From contig NW_003217086.1 of NCBI RefSeq assembly GCF_000006405.1, positions 9,061 to 73,060 of the forward strand: a DNA stretch of 64,000 bases. Reading direction: 5' to 3'. Position 1 is the stretch's first letter. Every line of letters begins with the position of its first letter. Origin of the DNA: Perkinsus marinus ATCC 50983. Its lineage: Eukaryota; Perkinsozoa; Perkinsida; Perkinsidae. The notes under the pieces are model-generated. The model searched no databases and was not told the origin of the DNA. It saw only the letters and a list, made by a program, of their open reading frames with translations. Made by a program: the position numbers and the translations under genes. Shown here piece after piece: positions 47,708 through 58,969 of the stretch.

Positions 47708-48594
47708 CTTGAATCCGAAGAGAATCTCATGAGGGGAAATACCGAGCTTATAAGCGTCGACTCCTTATCAATACGAACAAAGTAATCTTCTACTCGCTCA
47801 TCTTCTCTCTGCACTAATCGCTCCCAACGTAATAAGGCCTCACCTTTATTGAAGGTTCCCAAATATCTTTCATCAAGGTACTTCCAGATCTCAGTTATAA
47901 TCTCAGCGCTTGATGCCCCCTCTCGCAACTTCTCTCTAATCATAACATTAATCTCATCTTTGAGAGGTCCCGAGAAGTTACGAAGAATATAATAAAGCTC
48001 AGCATCTCCATGCAAATGATAAATAACAACAGCATCTGAGACTTTCCGCTTCAATATTTCATAGGGTAGTTCAGGAGTTGGTCGAGACCATGGAGCTCCC
48101 AACACGAGATCCAAACTATTCCATTTAACTTTATAATCATTCCTAGAACCACCGGCCTTAACACCACCACCAGAGCCATCACCACTTCCCATCTCACCAG
48201 TTTTGCCAACCAAGAATAATTCCAAAGCATTATGTAAATCCTCGTGGCGATTAATGGGCCACTCGATACCTTGCGATCGAATAGACACTATCACTTGCTT
48301 CGCTAGATACTTCGCAAGAGAATTAATCCATTCCCCACTCATGCCCTCAACTTGAGCGGCATCAATAACGGCCCCATAGATTACCCTAGCTTTCTCCTCA
48401 ACATCTACAATTTCCGTTTTAGAAGCCCAACGCTGCAATTTCGCCCTCATAATTGATACCTCCTTATTGAAGGCATCCCTCTTTTCAACCTCTAGATAAA
48501 GACGTTGCATCTCCATCCCCAGGTCCACACCTACAATAGGTGCTATTACGGCACTTGCGAATACAGCGTCGGCAGATCCTGCATCGGGTACCAT
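47704..48594 (-). CDS. Retrotransposon gag-like protein, truncated by fusion
   Basis: A 296-codon frame starting ATG 48594, four bases after the 5' LTR. The region LPYEILKRKVSDAVVIYHLH ... LLRWERLVQREDERVEDYFV matches the pattern of retrotransposon gag domains (Trp-Glu-x-Leu-x-Gln, Glu-x-Val-x-Asp-Tyr). An N-terminal helical, Lys/Glu-rich part precedes it. The last 20 or so residues come from out-of-frame integrase sequence after the deletion junction (about 47752-47768). No CCHC zinc knuckle is left. Confidence 0.75.
   Translation of the reverse strand: MVPDAGSADAVFASAVIAPIVGVDLGMEMQRLYLEVEKRDAFNKEVSIMRAKLQRWASKTEIVDVEEKARVIYGAVIDAAQVEGMSGEWINSLAKYLAKQVIVSIRSQGIEWPINRHEDLHNALELFLVGKTGEMGSGDGSGGGVKAGGSRNDYKVKWNSLDLVLGAPWSRPTPELPYEILKRKVSDAVVIYHLHGDAELYYILRNFSGPLKDEINVMIREKLREGASSAEIITEIWKYLDERYLGTFNKGEALLRWERLVQREDERVEDYFVRIDKESTLISSVFPLMRFSSDSS
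48576..48593 (-). promoter_or_regulatory. Primer-binding-site candidate
   Basis: TGGTACCCGATGCAGGAT begins three bases after the 5' LTR with the TGG needed to pair with a tRNA 3' CCA end. It would pair with a tRNA whose T stem ends CCTGC and acceptor ends ATCGGGT. It overlaps the gag start codon. Confidence 0.6.
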
Positions 48595-48596
48595 TT

Positions 48597-48779
48597 TGTT
48601 GAGGTTATGAGCAACACAACAGAACTTGAGCCAAGATGGCTACGTTAATAACAGACCCCTCCTCTAGAACTTCTGCTACAAGTGCCTCTATAAGATTATG
48701 ATAATAGCTAACGGCAAGACTAGACTCTTGCACTCTTGCTATTCCTCTATAAAGATCAAGTAGTAAAGATTTCTCTACA
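48597..48779 (-). repeat. 5' LTR (183 bp)
   Basis: Identical by eye to 46678-46860. It ends against the TCGCG duplication. Confidence 0.95.
48625..48646 (-). other. Spliced-leader-like sequence in 5' LTR
   Basis: Same 21-of-22 match as at 46706-46727, in the sense orientation relative to gag and about 30 bases before the gag ATG. Confidence 0.85.
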
Positions 48780-48784
48780 TCGCG
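48780..48784. repeat. Target-site duplication, right copy
   Basis: TCGCG, equal to 46673-46677. Confidence 0.9.
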
Positions 48785-48853
48785 CTTCGCTCCGCTCTCA
48801 TCAGCCCAACTCGCTGAACGGGATTGTTATGCCATCGCAGGGTTTGCTCGACA

Positions 48854-51436
48854 ATGTCCTACATTGGCAGTCGGGTTCGTGAGGTGGACGGCAGGAAGGT
48901 CGTAGAGATGTCATCTCCAAGTAGTGCCGCGGTGAATACTGACCTCATACAGAAGTTTTTGTGTCAGGTGATTCCTGTGCCCCGACTACCTGTGGTGGAC
49001 TCGAGCCCTCGCCCTACGCTTCACCATCTGAGGATACTATCGATCATACCACGGATGCCGTGGCAGTGATTGACGAGGCTCACTTCACCAGTAGGACTCC
49101 TCTTATACCTCCTATTACGGCCAACAAGAAGGTACCATGGGCGTATCTTGTGTGCTCCTCGAGATGATAGGAATGTCGCATCTACTCATATTCTTCCCAA
49201 GACTCGGTGTACTGGCTGACGGGTCCAGTAGTGTATATATACTTTTTTTGACGCGTCCAGTATACCATTGACTCTCTGGCTCAGCAACGATTGACTCTGA
49301 TTTGTCAATATCTACTGGTTGGAAAAATTATACCAGGATCCTCACTATTTCAGTCTTCCGCTGATTGTTATTTCCGTGGTTACTCTCCTCCGATTTGCTC
49401 CCCTCTCTCTTCAGCTCTCATCCTCATTGGTACGGTTACCCATCAGCAAGCGGTCGAGTCAGAAGTGCACCCACAAGAAGAGAAGAGCCGCATCCTCCCA
49501 GCGAGGTATTTGAAAGTCACATGTTGTAGTTGTAGCTCTTACCACCAGGTATTGACTACGTCACCTTTGCTACAGCTTCTGGACGCAGTATTCCAGTGGT
49601 CAGCCGATATACGAACGTGAAGGTCATCGGTACTGGCAGTTATGGCACTGTACTATCAGCCAAAGATGCTGTAGCAGAGGTCACGGGGATTGGACCCATG
49701 GAAGTCGCTGTGAAGTAAACTTGTGAACTTTTGGTGGTATTTATGTCGGAAACTATCTTCAGGCACACTGTTCTAGTCGAGGACAAATTGAACGTCGAGG
49801 ACTGGCCGGATATCGTTCGAATGTATCACAAGTTCATCGACGCAGTGCCGGAATCGATTTCATCGCTTTCAGAATTAGGGAAGTAGAGTTACTCCGTGAC
49901 TTCCACCACGAAAATATCCTGCCGATCAGCGACATGTAAGTGGATGTTCTGTGTTGGAACCTTCCCATGCAGCCTGATAGATTCCCTCAACCCAGCGGTT
50001 ACGCCATGACCAGCATTGGTATCGTCACGCCTATGTACAAAGGAGGCACACTGGCGACGTAGGTTTCTGGGTGGTCCTATTTAGGAGTACCCATGATGTA
50101 CCAGATATCAGCCGCGCTCACTGGCTCAAGTCATGGCATTCACTCGGCAGATACTCTGTGCTCTTTCCTTTATGCATAATAACAATGTAATAGACTGCAA
50201 CAAGCGCTTCTGGACTAGTAGCCGTTTCCCTCTAGGTCCTTCATCGCGATATCAAGAGAGATAACATTTTCGTGACAGAGGATGGCCGTTCGGTGGTCCT
50301 GGGGGACTTCGGCTTAGCGCGAGGTCCTATCTGGGAATCATTCGTGGTGTATACAGAAATTGACTGGGAATTGCAAAAGCTAGAAGAATCTCAGTGTTAG
50401 GACGATTTACTCATTCTCAGCCTCTCCATACCCCTTGGCTAGACTCTCCACCCCTTACCGTAGCGTTCCTGGTGACCGAATGGGGATGAGGTCGTCGACG
50501 TCTGGCAGCACTGCTGAGGTCATGACCACGCGCATCGTGACAGCACCGTATCGAGCACCGGAACTACTGTTGAACCACGATCACTATGATGGTCGGATAG
50601 ATGTAATAAGAAATACCACAGTTGGCTAGGCGATAGGTAATCGTTTTTGACTGTCGCTGCGAGGAGTGAGGTACTACGTGACGAGTGGCTAGGTTGACTA
50701 GTATATCATGCAAGACTGGAAGGATTGTATTGCGAGGAATCATCGGTGTTCTTTTATATGGTAGGTGTTCGCTACCGGCTGCGTGGTTGCTGAGCTCATC
50801 TTCGCTCCGGGTAGCAGCCGGTCTCATCTATTCAAACACGATGATACTAATAACAAGGATTTGGAATATCAATATGTATGCATCTCATAGGTGTTGTGCT
50901 CATCATTACTGGCCTCTCTCTCAGACTAGGGACTGTCTGGCACAGCAGTTGGTGATGGACTGCCTTCTTAACGGGGACGATGATACCGATGAGGCCTTAG
51001 AGAGCCGCATAGACGCTATGAGTAGTCGTTGCAAAGCGTCTGTGGGTGGTAGCTCCTATGTTCATCAGGCGACTGGCTTGATCACGGTCCGAGGGCGAGG
51101 TATTTGAAGCAGTTCCAGGGTCTAACGGTATCGGAGGACCTTAGGAGAGCCGCTTTGATGGGATCTTGTACTGTACAGAAGGTTCGGGAGAAATTTGCAA
51201 TAATACAGGTGGGAAAGTTGTATAGTTTTCCGACGTAGTTTTCTTCTCAACAGGCTGAAAATCCAGGACCGTTGGTGATGCATGTGCTGAGATCCCTGCT
51301 GACTTTCGATCCTCGCCAGCGACCCCAGTCTCAAGAGATGCTACTCGAATTCGACGAAGTATTCGACATGGGTTTTGAAGGTTATTGCGGAGAAGGCGAG
51401 TACAGCGGCCCTTCAGAAGACGATTTAGAATTGTAA
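48854..51436 (+). CDS. CMGC-like Ser/Thr protein kinase with N-terminal extension
   Basis: A possible start ATG at 48854 (MSYIGSRVREVDGRKVVEM) opens a Ser/Thr/Pro-rich extension; the first joins are uncertain. The kinase domain begins about 49585 (YTNVKVIGTGSYGTVLSAKD, Gly-rich loop), with MEVAVK supplying the ATP-site Lys across a short intron. It continues with IREVELLRDFHHENILPISD (alpha-C Glu, about 49870), QILCALSFMHNNNV, FHRDIKRDNIFV (HRD, about 50240), VVLGDFGLAR (DFG, about 50300), IVTAPYRAPELLL (APE, about 50540, CMGC-like) and GCVVAELIFAPGS (about 50775). It ends with LVMHVLRSLLTFDPRQRPQS and an acidic tail to TAA 51434. All catalytic residues are present, so it should be active. 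Substrate and subfamily are unknown. Confidence 0.78.
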
Positions 51437-52164
51437 GGTCTCCGGTTCAATTCCCGGACTCGTCATCTGGCCTCTCTATGCAGTGAAATTGAAACTGGCT
51501 TGCCCACCGAGTCTAGCCGTTACGTTTGCGCTAAAGAGATCTTGTGGAACCTGATGTTGGACAGTCGGAAGACTCTCAATTCATCAGGAAAGATAGAGGC
51601 CCGTCGGGTCACAGGTAATACAGGCGGGATTAGCGCTATTAATATGATGCCGTCCCTTGCTATGTGTTCAGATATCTTTGAGCATGATCGATTCACGGCT
51701 GGTAGTGGGATAGGTCGTATACACCAACTGGCTGATGAATTAAGCCGCAAATACTTAAGTAGTTCAACGAAATCACCGCGGTATCGTCATCAGCTTGCTC
51801 AGGTCGGCGAGTGGTACCGACTTCTGCTCATCCCGATTGAGCGAACGTTCCTTCATTACAGCTGAGTTACTATATTTCCTTTGCACTGGGGCTCTATGTT
51901 ATATATAAGTTTTGATTGCTGCTGCCGTTTGTTTCCGGAAGACACCTAAGAGCTATTGTGGAATAATATGCAACCATTCGCCTACGTGGTAGCACTGGAG
52001 ATCCACGGCTTGTCTTTAACTCTGTTACGAATTACAAACAACCTGATTGATTGTCCCCTGAGCTCCCCTGATACTCTGGCTTGGCATCAGCGAATGCTCT
52101 GTGAGTGTTGTGTTAAACAGTGGGTTAGATGGACGTCGGTTAGTTTAGTCTGTAACGATCAAAA
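51437..52164 (+). other. Short coding-like region, unidentified
   Basis: A plus-strand frame to 51865 (IFEHDRFTAGSGIGRIHQLA, KSPRYRHQLAQVGEWYRLLL) has coding character, but no in-frame ATG near its beginning and no family I know. The rest up to 52164 is featureless apart from being the presumed promoter of the SNAP gene. Confidence 0.3.
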
Positions 52165-53466
52165 ATGTCTATGGTCGAGGAAGCAAGAGATCATGTGAAG
52201 AAGGCTCAGGAAGCGTAAAGGGCCAGCGGCCTTTAAAGGACAGTATTTCGCACTGAGTCCTTGCTCAGGTTACATCCGTCAATTTGGCGACTACAGTTCT
52301 CTCCGGACTACTTAGTAGCCGCTCTGGAACTCTCTCAAGCGGCAGCGTGTTTCCAATCAGCTTCCTTGAACGACCAAGCGGCCAAAGCATGGCTGAAGGC
52401 AGCAGAACTTAGGAAGACTAACCTCCGAGAGTAGGCTCGTTGAATTCGTCCGCGCTGTCGATAGGCTTCTGATGAGACTCGTTCATCTACGTTTCCATGC
52501 ATCCATCTTAGTTTCCAAGGAGCTGCTCGTAACTTCGAGTCGGCTGGGCAGCTGGTGCACAACCCGGAACATTACAAATCGGCTGCTGATTCTTACTTGG
52601 CAGCTGGGAAGGCTGACCAAGCTGCTCGTGCCTGGACTAAGGTGAAGTGGATTTTGTTGATCGCTGGCCTCATGGCTATATGCAGGTAGCGGGGATACTA
52701 GCGAAGACGGATCCTGAAGGGGCCACTGATGCGTATAGAAAAGTGGTGGACATCTATAGGGCCGACGGAGATGTCAAGCATGGAGGAAATGCCTATGCAT
52801 TGGAAGCATTGCGAGTGTATGATATCGTGTGTAGAAGAAGCTGTGGCAGTGTTTTTCGAGTAGATACCAGGACTGGTTATTGTCACGGCATGAACTCGAG
52901 AAGTGGCTGGAAGCATCGAAGGAGAGCAGTACACTCCTTGAAGCTGCAGGGCTCTACGCATCAACCCATAAGGAGCTGCTAGCTCGAGTGAGTCGTTATC
53001 AGGTCGGGGAATGTAGTCGACAGTTAATCTCAGGTGGTCGTGCTACTCTCGACGGGTGACAGTGTAAGGGCGGACGAAGTCCTGGCATCTTGTCTTAACG
53101 TAGCTGGCATGGTTTCGTGACATGGACAGGTTTCGACGTCTGGTCAGGTGAATGGATTTCTAGCCTCTGAGGAGATGGCTGCTGGTGAGGGTATGGTCAT
53201 CGCCTACCGTAACAATGACGCTGAGGCCTTACAGGATGCTGTGAATAAAAACTGTGTCAAGTAAGACCACCAGTCTAAGTCCCTCACATCATCCTGCTCG
53301 CGATGGTAGGTTTTTGCCTATCGAGATAGTCAAAATAGCGAAGTCGTTGAAGGTCGCGGAGCTCCCATCCCCGTCTCGGTCACCTGGGGGGAACCCAGGT
53401 CCAGAGAACGATGCTACAGATGCCGCTGAACCTACTCCAGAGGGACTTGGTGCGTTATTACTCTAA
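52165..53466 (+). CDS. SNAP, NSF attachment protein, gamma-SNAP-like
   Basis: Adaptor that links NSF to SNARE complexes for their disassembly. The ATG at 52165 gives MSMVEEARDHVKKAQEA. The following exons give the helical TPR-like repeats: AAACFQSASLNDQAAKAWLK (about 52340), GAARNFESAGQLVHNPEHYK and AADSYLAAGKADQAARAWTK (about 52525-52640), VAGILAKTDPEGATDAYRKV (52690) and ASKESSTLLEAAGLYASTHK (about 52915). The last exon FLPIEIVKIAKSLKVAELP is followed by a Pro/Gly/Glu tail ending GLGALLL at 53466. The pattern of Ala-rich helices with LRKTNL and DPEGATDAYRKV is closest in my reading to gamma-SNAP, but alpha is possible. Confidence 0.78.
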
Positions 53467-54066
53467 TTCTGATGTTATCGCGTTGTTGAGTTGTTGTCGA
53501 GCAGTGGAGTCTGACACGTTCATACGCCTAGAACACGACATATAGACTTCAAGCTGGCTGACACAACGATTCATGTGTGCTGAGGTTACCGAAATCAACG
53601 ACCTTGAGACGAGTAGCCATGTCCTTCTTGCTTCCGTCATCCAATGTTCATTCACCGTCATCGTGTTTCCATATGTCAGCGAGCGATCTTACACTATGAC
53701 GTCTTGGAAATAGGATTACATTTGATAATAGGGTTTCTACGGTGGGTTCGAGCAGTCTTGGCCTATGACTCTTAGATTTGATGGATCCAATCTGCTCTAC
53801 CACCAGATCGATTGATATACTAGACTGAATACCAAAAGTGGACTCTTGAGTTCACGTTCAATTTTCAGACTTCCCGTGAGATGGTGCGCACAGTGGGTGT
53901 ACTTCCCATTTCTGAGGTCACTCAGGCAAATCAACACTCAGTCTAATACTTCGGACTAAGTATTAAGTGATGTTGGAAGTTCATCGGAAAAAGAAAGCTG
54001 TTAATAAAATCATTGTCATCGTATGCTAGCGTTCCATTGTCATCAGCATATACGACATTCAGGGTC
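53467..54066. other. Intergenic between convergent SNAP and ALDH genes
   Basis: No gene supported. A small palindrome lies near 53947-53966 (AATACTT...AAGTATT). Confidence 0.45.
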
Positions 54067-56172
54067 TCAAATAATCTTTTCGTCAACAGGCCACATGATG
54101 GTCTTAGTTTCGAGGTAGTTCTCAAGTGCCTCCGCTCCCTGAGGAAGAACCAGTCCAGTCTCATCATCCACAGTCCGGCACCCCACCTTCTCGCGGCCCC
54201 ATCCAGACAACTTATAGCCACCAAAAGGAGCAGCGGCATCGAAGTTATCGTAGCAGTTGATCCACACTGTACCTGACATCATCACCACCACGAACATCCC
54301 ACCCTGACTCGGCACGTTATCGGCTCACCCGCCTTGAGCTCCCTTGCTACTTTGGTAGCCTTGCCGATGTTGCGAGTACATATGCCCGCAGCCAAACCGA
54401 AGGAAGTATCGTTGGCCCTTCTAACGGCCTCTTCCATAGTCTAAGAGCAGACAGCAGCAGTCCGAACAGGGCGGAGGATAGCGTATGTCTCACGTCAAAA
54501 GGAGCAATCTGCATAACTGGTCCGAATATCTCTTCTCTGGAGATCCTCATATGGTCTTTCACGTTTCCGAACACCGTCGGCTGGACAAAGTACCTAACAA
54601 GAGTTCACAGCGCATCAATGACGACCTGTTTAGATCGCCTCATCAGGCTCTCGACAACTGCGTTGTCCTAATACCTACCCCTTGTCTCCCAAACGCTTCC
54701 CACCGCAAAGGAGATCGGCACCCTCGTCGATGCCGGACTTGATATACGACATTACTCTCTCAAACTGAATCTTGTCAACCTAGAAATGGGTAGAGTGAGC
54801 AACTCAGTGGCATATTGTTGAACGTCACCTGAGGCCCCTGATCGCAGGTAAGGTCACGAGGATCCCCAACTTTCTTATTCTTAGCGCGCTCAACAGCCTT
54901 CTTCACGAACTCATCATAGACACCACGCTGTACGTAGATACCTGAACACCATGGTCACAATACAGAGAAGTCAAAACCTGATGTTGGCTTCTTACGGCTA
55001 GCGGCACAGCAGCATTGACCGTGATTGAGGAACAGACCGATATCAGATGCCGCTAGAGCCTGGTCGAGATCAGCATCATTGCACACGATTAGAGGGGACT
55101 TCCCGCCCAGTTCGAGGGTAACCTGAGAGGAGTTCAGTCGCCGTGGCGGCAATAGGGTGGGCACCTTCTTGAGATTTGACTCGGCACTAGCCTTGACGAT
55201 CTTAGGGCCTGTCACACTGCTGCCGGTGAATGCCACCTTGTCAACATCCATATGGCGTGCCAGGATCTCGCCTACCATTATCAATTATAGACAGCAGACT
55301 AGACCAACCGTGGAGTTTACCAACATCAGGGCCGCCATTGACAATGTTAACTACTCCAGGAGGGAATCCAGCCTCCTTGATAAGCTGTCCGAAGAGGAGC
55401 CCGGTAAGAGGTGTCTTCTCAGATAACTTCATCACGACCGTACCTACAGCACCGACGCTGCATCATTGATCAACAGCAGGCATGGTGTAGGCCTACATCC
55501 AGCTGCAAGGGCCGGAGCCAGCTTCCATGCTTGCATGAGCAAGGGGAAGTTCCAGGGAATGATCTGCCCAACTACCCCAATGGGTTCCTTAACGGTGAGA
55601 CAGATGTTGTGGCCGTCGACCGGTACGACATTCCCGAGCACTTTGTCAGCCCAGCCGGCATAATACTTGTATATCTTCTTACACAGGTTAATATCAGCTG
55701 CCTTGGCCACCGTAATTGGTTTCCCGTTGTCCAGACTCTCAAGTTCAGCGAGACGGTCCTCATGGAGTTCGATCAGGTCAGCAAGCCTATAAAGGCAGTC
55801 TCTGCGGAAAGACCCATCAGAGTCTTTCCAAGTCTCGAACGCTTTCCTCGCTGCCTTCACCGCGATGTCAATATCCTCCGCACCGGCAATTTCGACCTTC
55901 TCGATAGGCTCCCCATCTACTGGATTGATGGACGTCAGCGTTTTACCAGACTTGGCCGAGACGAACTCATTGTTGATGAAGAGCTTTGTCTGGATCGGGA
56001 GGCTCTTGCTTGGGGGTGTTAGGCCGTTGGCGGTCATGATAAGATTGGATCCACTATGAGAGGCAAGTAATGCGCAATCAGCACGCATGCGCTTAAACGT
56101 GCTGCTGGCCACCCCCAACGAGTGACGCGCCAGAGTGGCAGCAGGATAACCAGTGCGAGGAGCTCCTACCAT
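54067..56172 (-). CDS. Aldehyde dehydrogenase, mitochondrial ALDH2-like
   Basis: NAD(P)-dependent oxidation of aldehydes. The ATG at 56172 gives an Arg/Ser/Ala-rich N-terminus ([20 protein letters not shown]) typical of a mitochondrial presequence, then [20 protein letters not shown]. Landmarks: [20 protein letters not shown] (about 55560), [16 protein letters not shown] (Rossmann region, about 55220), [20 protein letters not shown] (catalytic-base Glu, about 55100), [11 protein letters not shown] (nucleophile Cys, about 55010), [16 protein letters not shown] (about 54520), [20 protein letters not shown] (about 54250). It ends [18 protein letters not shown] at TGA 54067. Seven or more short introns interrupt it. 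All catalytic residues are present. Confidence 0.9.
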
Positions 56173-58124
56173 CTAGGGTGCAAGTTATCCCCCGGCCGAC
56201 CATGAACAGCCGTCAATACATCTAGCGCCAATGGCACAGGTTGCCCTGGGGTTTAGATAATGTAGCCTTGTCGGCTGGCCCAAACCCGAGAGTAACTGAT
56301 GGAGCTCTGCACGCCTTGGATATGAGATCCCAAACTGGTTATTTGAGGAATGGAGATGGGTGCAATGCGCGAGACCGACCTTGCTCGCATCACAATGGTA
56401 ACGGTGTCATCCGACGCGACTCGCGTCACCATCGGTGTCACGACATTGTGCGCGGGAAAGCCCAAGAGCGTGACGGCGGAGCATATACTGTCACTTCGCG
56501 CTTTTCTGTGCGTTCGTTGTATTATTTCTCTACAGCTACATCGGCCGAACTCTCGAGACACATACCGTTCGGGATATCGTAGCTCATATATCCTGCAGAA
56601 AGTATGTAAGTGCCCTTCACCCGAGCCGATGTCGTGTATTGGCCGAAACTGTGAAGACGCGATGGACCGTCACTGACGGCGAACGAACAGAAAATGTGCC
56701 GATTTTCTTCCAATAGTATAGTCGATGCGATTTCTGTTATCAAGCGCCAAACGGTTGCAACTTCCGACCCGACGAAGCGGGCAGGAAGGCCTAATCACAA
56801 AGGAGCATCCAGGACTTACGCAGCTCCAGAATCGACTCAGACTCGCTGTCCGCCCACACCACCACTAGAACTGATACTATTCAGAAGTCTATTTGGCGAA
56901 TGAAGCCACTATGATTGCGAATAGGGATCCCACATATACGAGCAGAGGCATTAATCTAGCGCTTGGGTGTAGAATAGAAGATCGTTATATTAGCGAACGA
57001 GGAACTCGGTTTAGCGACGTGGAGATTCCAAATCCCCGAATTCGGACCTCCGTTTCGGGTGATAACCAAAATGTCGAGTCATGGTGAAGCCCTGAACGTT
57101 GCAGTCGATTCTCTGTGGATATGCCCAGTATGAAGACGATGAGAGCTCTGCAAGTTCCCTTCCTGCATTCTGTGGTACTCGTGGGCCTAGCACAATTACC
57201 TTATACCTAGCTTGAACCGTTCGGGAGAGTTGTGGTGTTCCCCCACGGGAAGACTAAAACGCAAACGCTCATAAACTTCATTAACATATGGAATGACCCA
57301 TCCAAAGTTCCGTGGCCTCTACACCAAGTAGTCGAACTCTGCTGAACTTCGATGATCTAATTGATGGAAGGGTGATGATACGACAGGCAAAGGTAGAAAC
57401 GTCCACTGTACTGCTATAAAAAGGGCACTTTCCTTATGAGTGTGATATCCGAAAGAAATTGCAAGACCAAAAATGACTCGCCGTTGCTGATACAGCTTCG
57501 TTTAGGTAAGGTCTCGCTCGCAGGATGGTAGAAGATTCAATGTGGGGATGAATACTACTGATGATGGAGCCGTGAGTGGCCTCTTTCTGATAGCTCCGCT
57601 TTAGCGTAGACTCTTTAATATCTGTTACCTTTGATACTACTGGAGTATGCTAGCCATAATGGAGAGGATAAGTGGACCCTTCATCATCTGATTCTGCCGA
57701 GTAGTGAGTCTACCGTGGAGCAGGTCAGAACACCCACTACGATTTTCGTTGAGACGTAGAGGTCTGAGACTCTACCTGAGAGATTACATTCGCCGCACTC
57801 TCTAATACTCTTATTCGAATAGCTCATCATAAGATGACGAAACTCTGACCAGTGTAAGAACGGAGCAGATCGGCCCACATCAAGGGAATAAGCCTTCCTT
57901 GCTCGAGGAATCGTGGTAAAGCCCCAATTGAAGGTTAATACTGTGGCTAGCGGCGGACCGTGGGGTAGAGTAATATCATTGAATTGATATGCATTGTACG
58001 AGATGTTAATTCCTATCAAATCAAAACAAAATGCCCTTCTCGCTCGCCTTTCTAATCGATTTGAATGGAGTGAGCTATACACTGGCCGCAGCACGGTGGT
58101 CTCCGTAGTCACAGCCTGTCGAAG
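56173..58124. other. Unassigned region between ALDH and RPS18
   Basis: Minus-strand stretches at 56743-56522 (VKGTYILSAGYMSYDIPNG) and 56500-56300 have some coding look and might be exons of one unidentified gene. Frames at 57193-57011 and 58160-57684 are weaker. No family recognised. Confidence 0.25.
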
Positions 58125-58806
58125 ATGTCTCTCCCTATTAACCAGGGCGACTTCCAGCATATCCAGCGTATTTGCAACACTAACGTCGATGGACGTGTCA
58201 AGGTTGCTTACGCTTTGACCGCTATCAAGGTGCTATTCGGGATAGGATAATATACAACCCCACTTGCTTCTATCCTTTCTGTTGACTTTTACTGCTCGAC
58301 TTATTTGAAATACTGTGTACCATTCGCGTTGTACTGTATCGCTCGCCGTGTTCGAATGTATTTTACTACTGCGACGTTGAATCGCGATGACTATTGTTGT
58401 TATGTAGGGTATCGGCCGTCGTTTCGCCACTCTCATCTGCAAGAAGTGTGAGGTCGACACCAACAAGCGTGCTGGCGAGCTCACTCAGGAGGAGATCCAG
58501 AAGATCGTTCAGGTCAGTTACACGAGCAGCCCGGATGAGTTCCGTCGCCACCTTTTTGTTGTTCAGGTCATCTCCAACCCTCAACAGTTCCGTATCCCCC
58601 AGTGGTTCCTCAACAGACAGCATGATCCCGTCGATGGTACTTACTCTCAGAAGTACTCCAATCTTTTGGATGCTTCCAAGCGTGAGGATTTGGAGCGTAT
58701 GAAGAAGATGCGTCTCCACAGAGGTCTCCGTCACTACTGGGGCATCAGAGTCCGTGGCCAGCACACCAAGACCTCTGGTCGTGGTGGTGTCCATGCTGAT
58801 GACTAA
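58125..58806 (+). CDS. RPS18: 40S ribosomal protein S18 (uS13)
   Basis: Small-subunit head protein. Three exons: ATG 58125 gives [20 protein letters not shown] to AYALTAIK; exon 2 from about 58408 gives [20 protein letters not shown] to IQKIVQ; exon 3 from about 58567 gives [40 protein letters not shown] and [16 protein letters not shown], ending with TAA 58804. The first intron is about 178 bases and the second 54. The order and motifs match eukaryotic S18 throughout. Confidence 0.96.
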
Positions 58807-58969
58807 GCAGAGAGTAGCGATCATAACAGTAACGATTGCTGCTTATGGTTGAAAGGTCTACACTTCGAAGGCTTTGTACTCCGCCGGCATATCTGTGTCT
58901 TGTGTTGATAGTCGTTATTATCAGTCTTGTCCAAGGGGGTAAGCGGATTCTCGTAGGATATCATATACA

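Larger units (their letters stand above)
46678..48779 (-). mobile_element. Complete non-autonomous LTR retrotransposon lacking protease, RT and RNase H
   Basis: A 2,102-bp element on the minus strand, bounded by identical 183-bp LTRs with TG...CA ends and flanked by the 5-bp duplication TCGCG. In element order it has a 5' LTR (48779-48597), three bases, an 18-nt primer-binding-site candidate, a gag-like frame, the C-terminal end of an integrase in another frame, a purine-rich tract next to the 3' LTR (GGGGGACCGAGA, 46872-46861), and the 3' LTR (46860-46678). Everything between gag and the end of the integrase core is missing, so it cannot move alone. Identical LTRs imply recent insertion or recent conversion. 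Confidence 0.95.

Noticed and set aside
50121-50136. TGGCTCAAG resembling the end of the spliced leader
   Set aside because: Only nine to ten bases, and explained as kinase coding sequence.
51405-51475. tRNA-like 3' half (GGTTCAATTCC with a short stem) after the kinase stop codon
   Set aside because: The T loop has 8 bases in the best fold, no matching 5' acceptor strand exists upstream, and the region overlaps the kinase 3' end. At most a relic.
58366-58824. Minus-strand frame across RPS18
   Set aside because: Shadow of a certain ribosomal protein gene.
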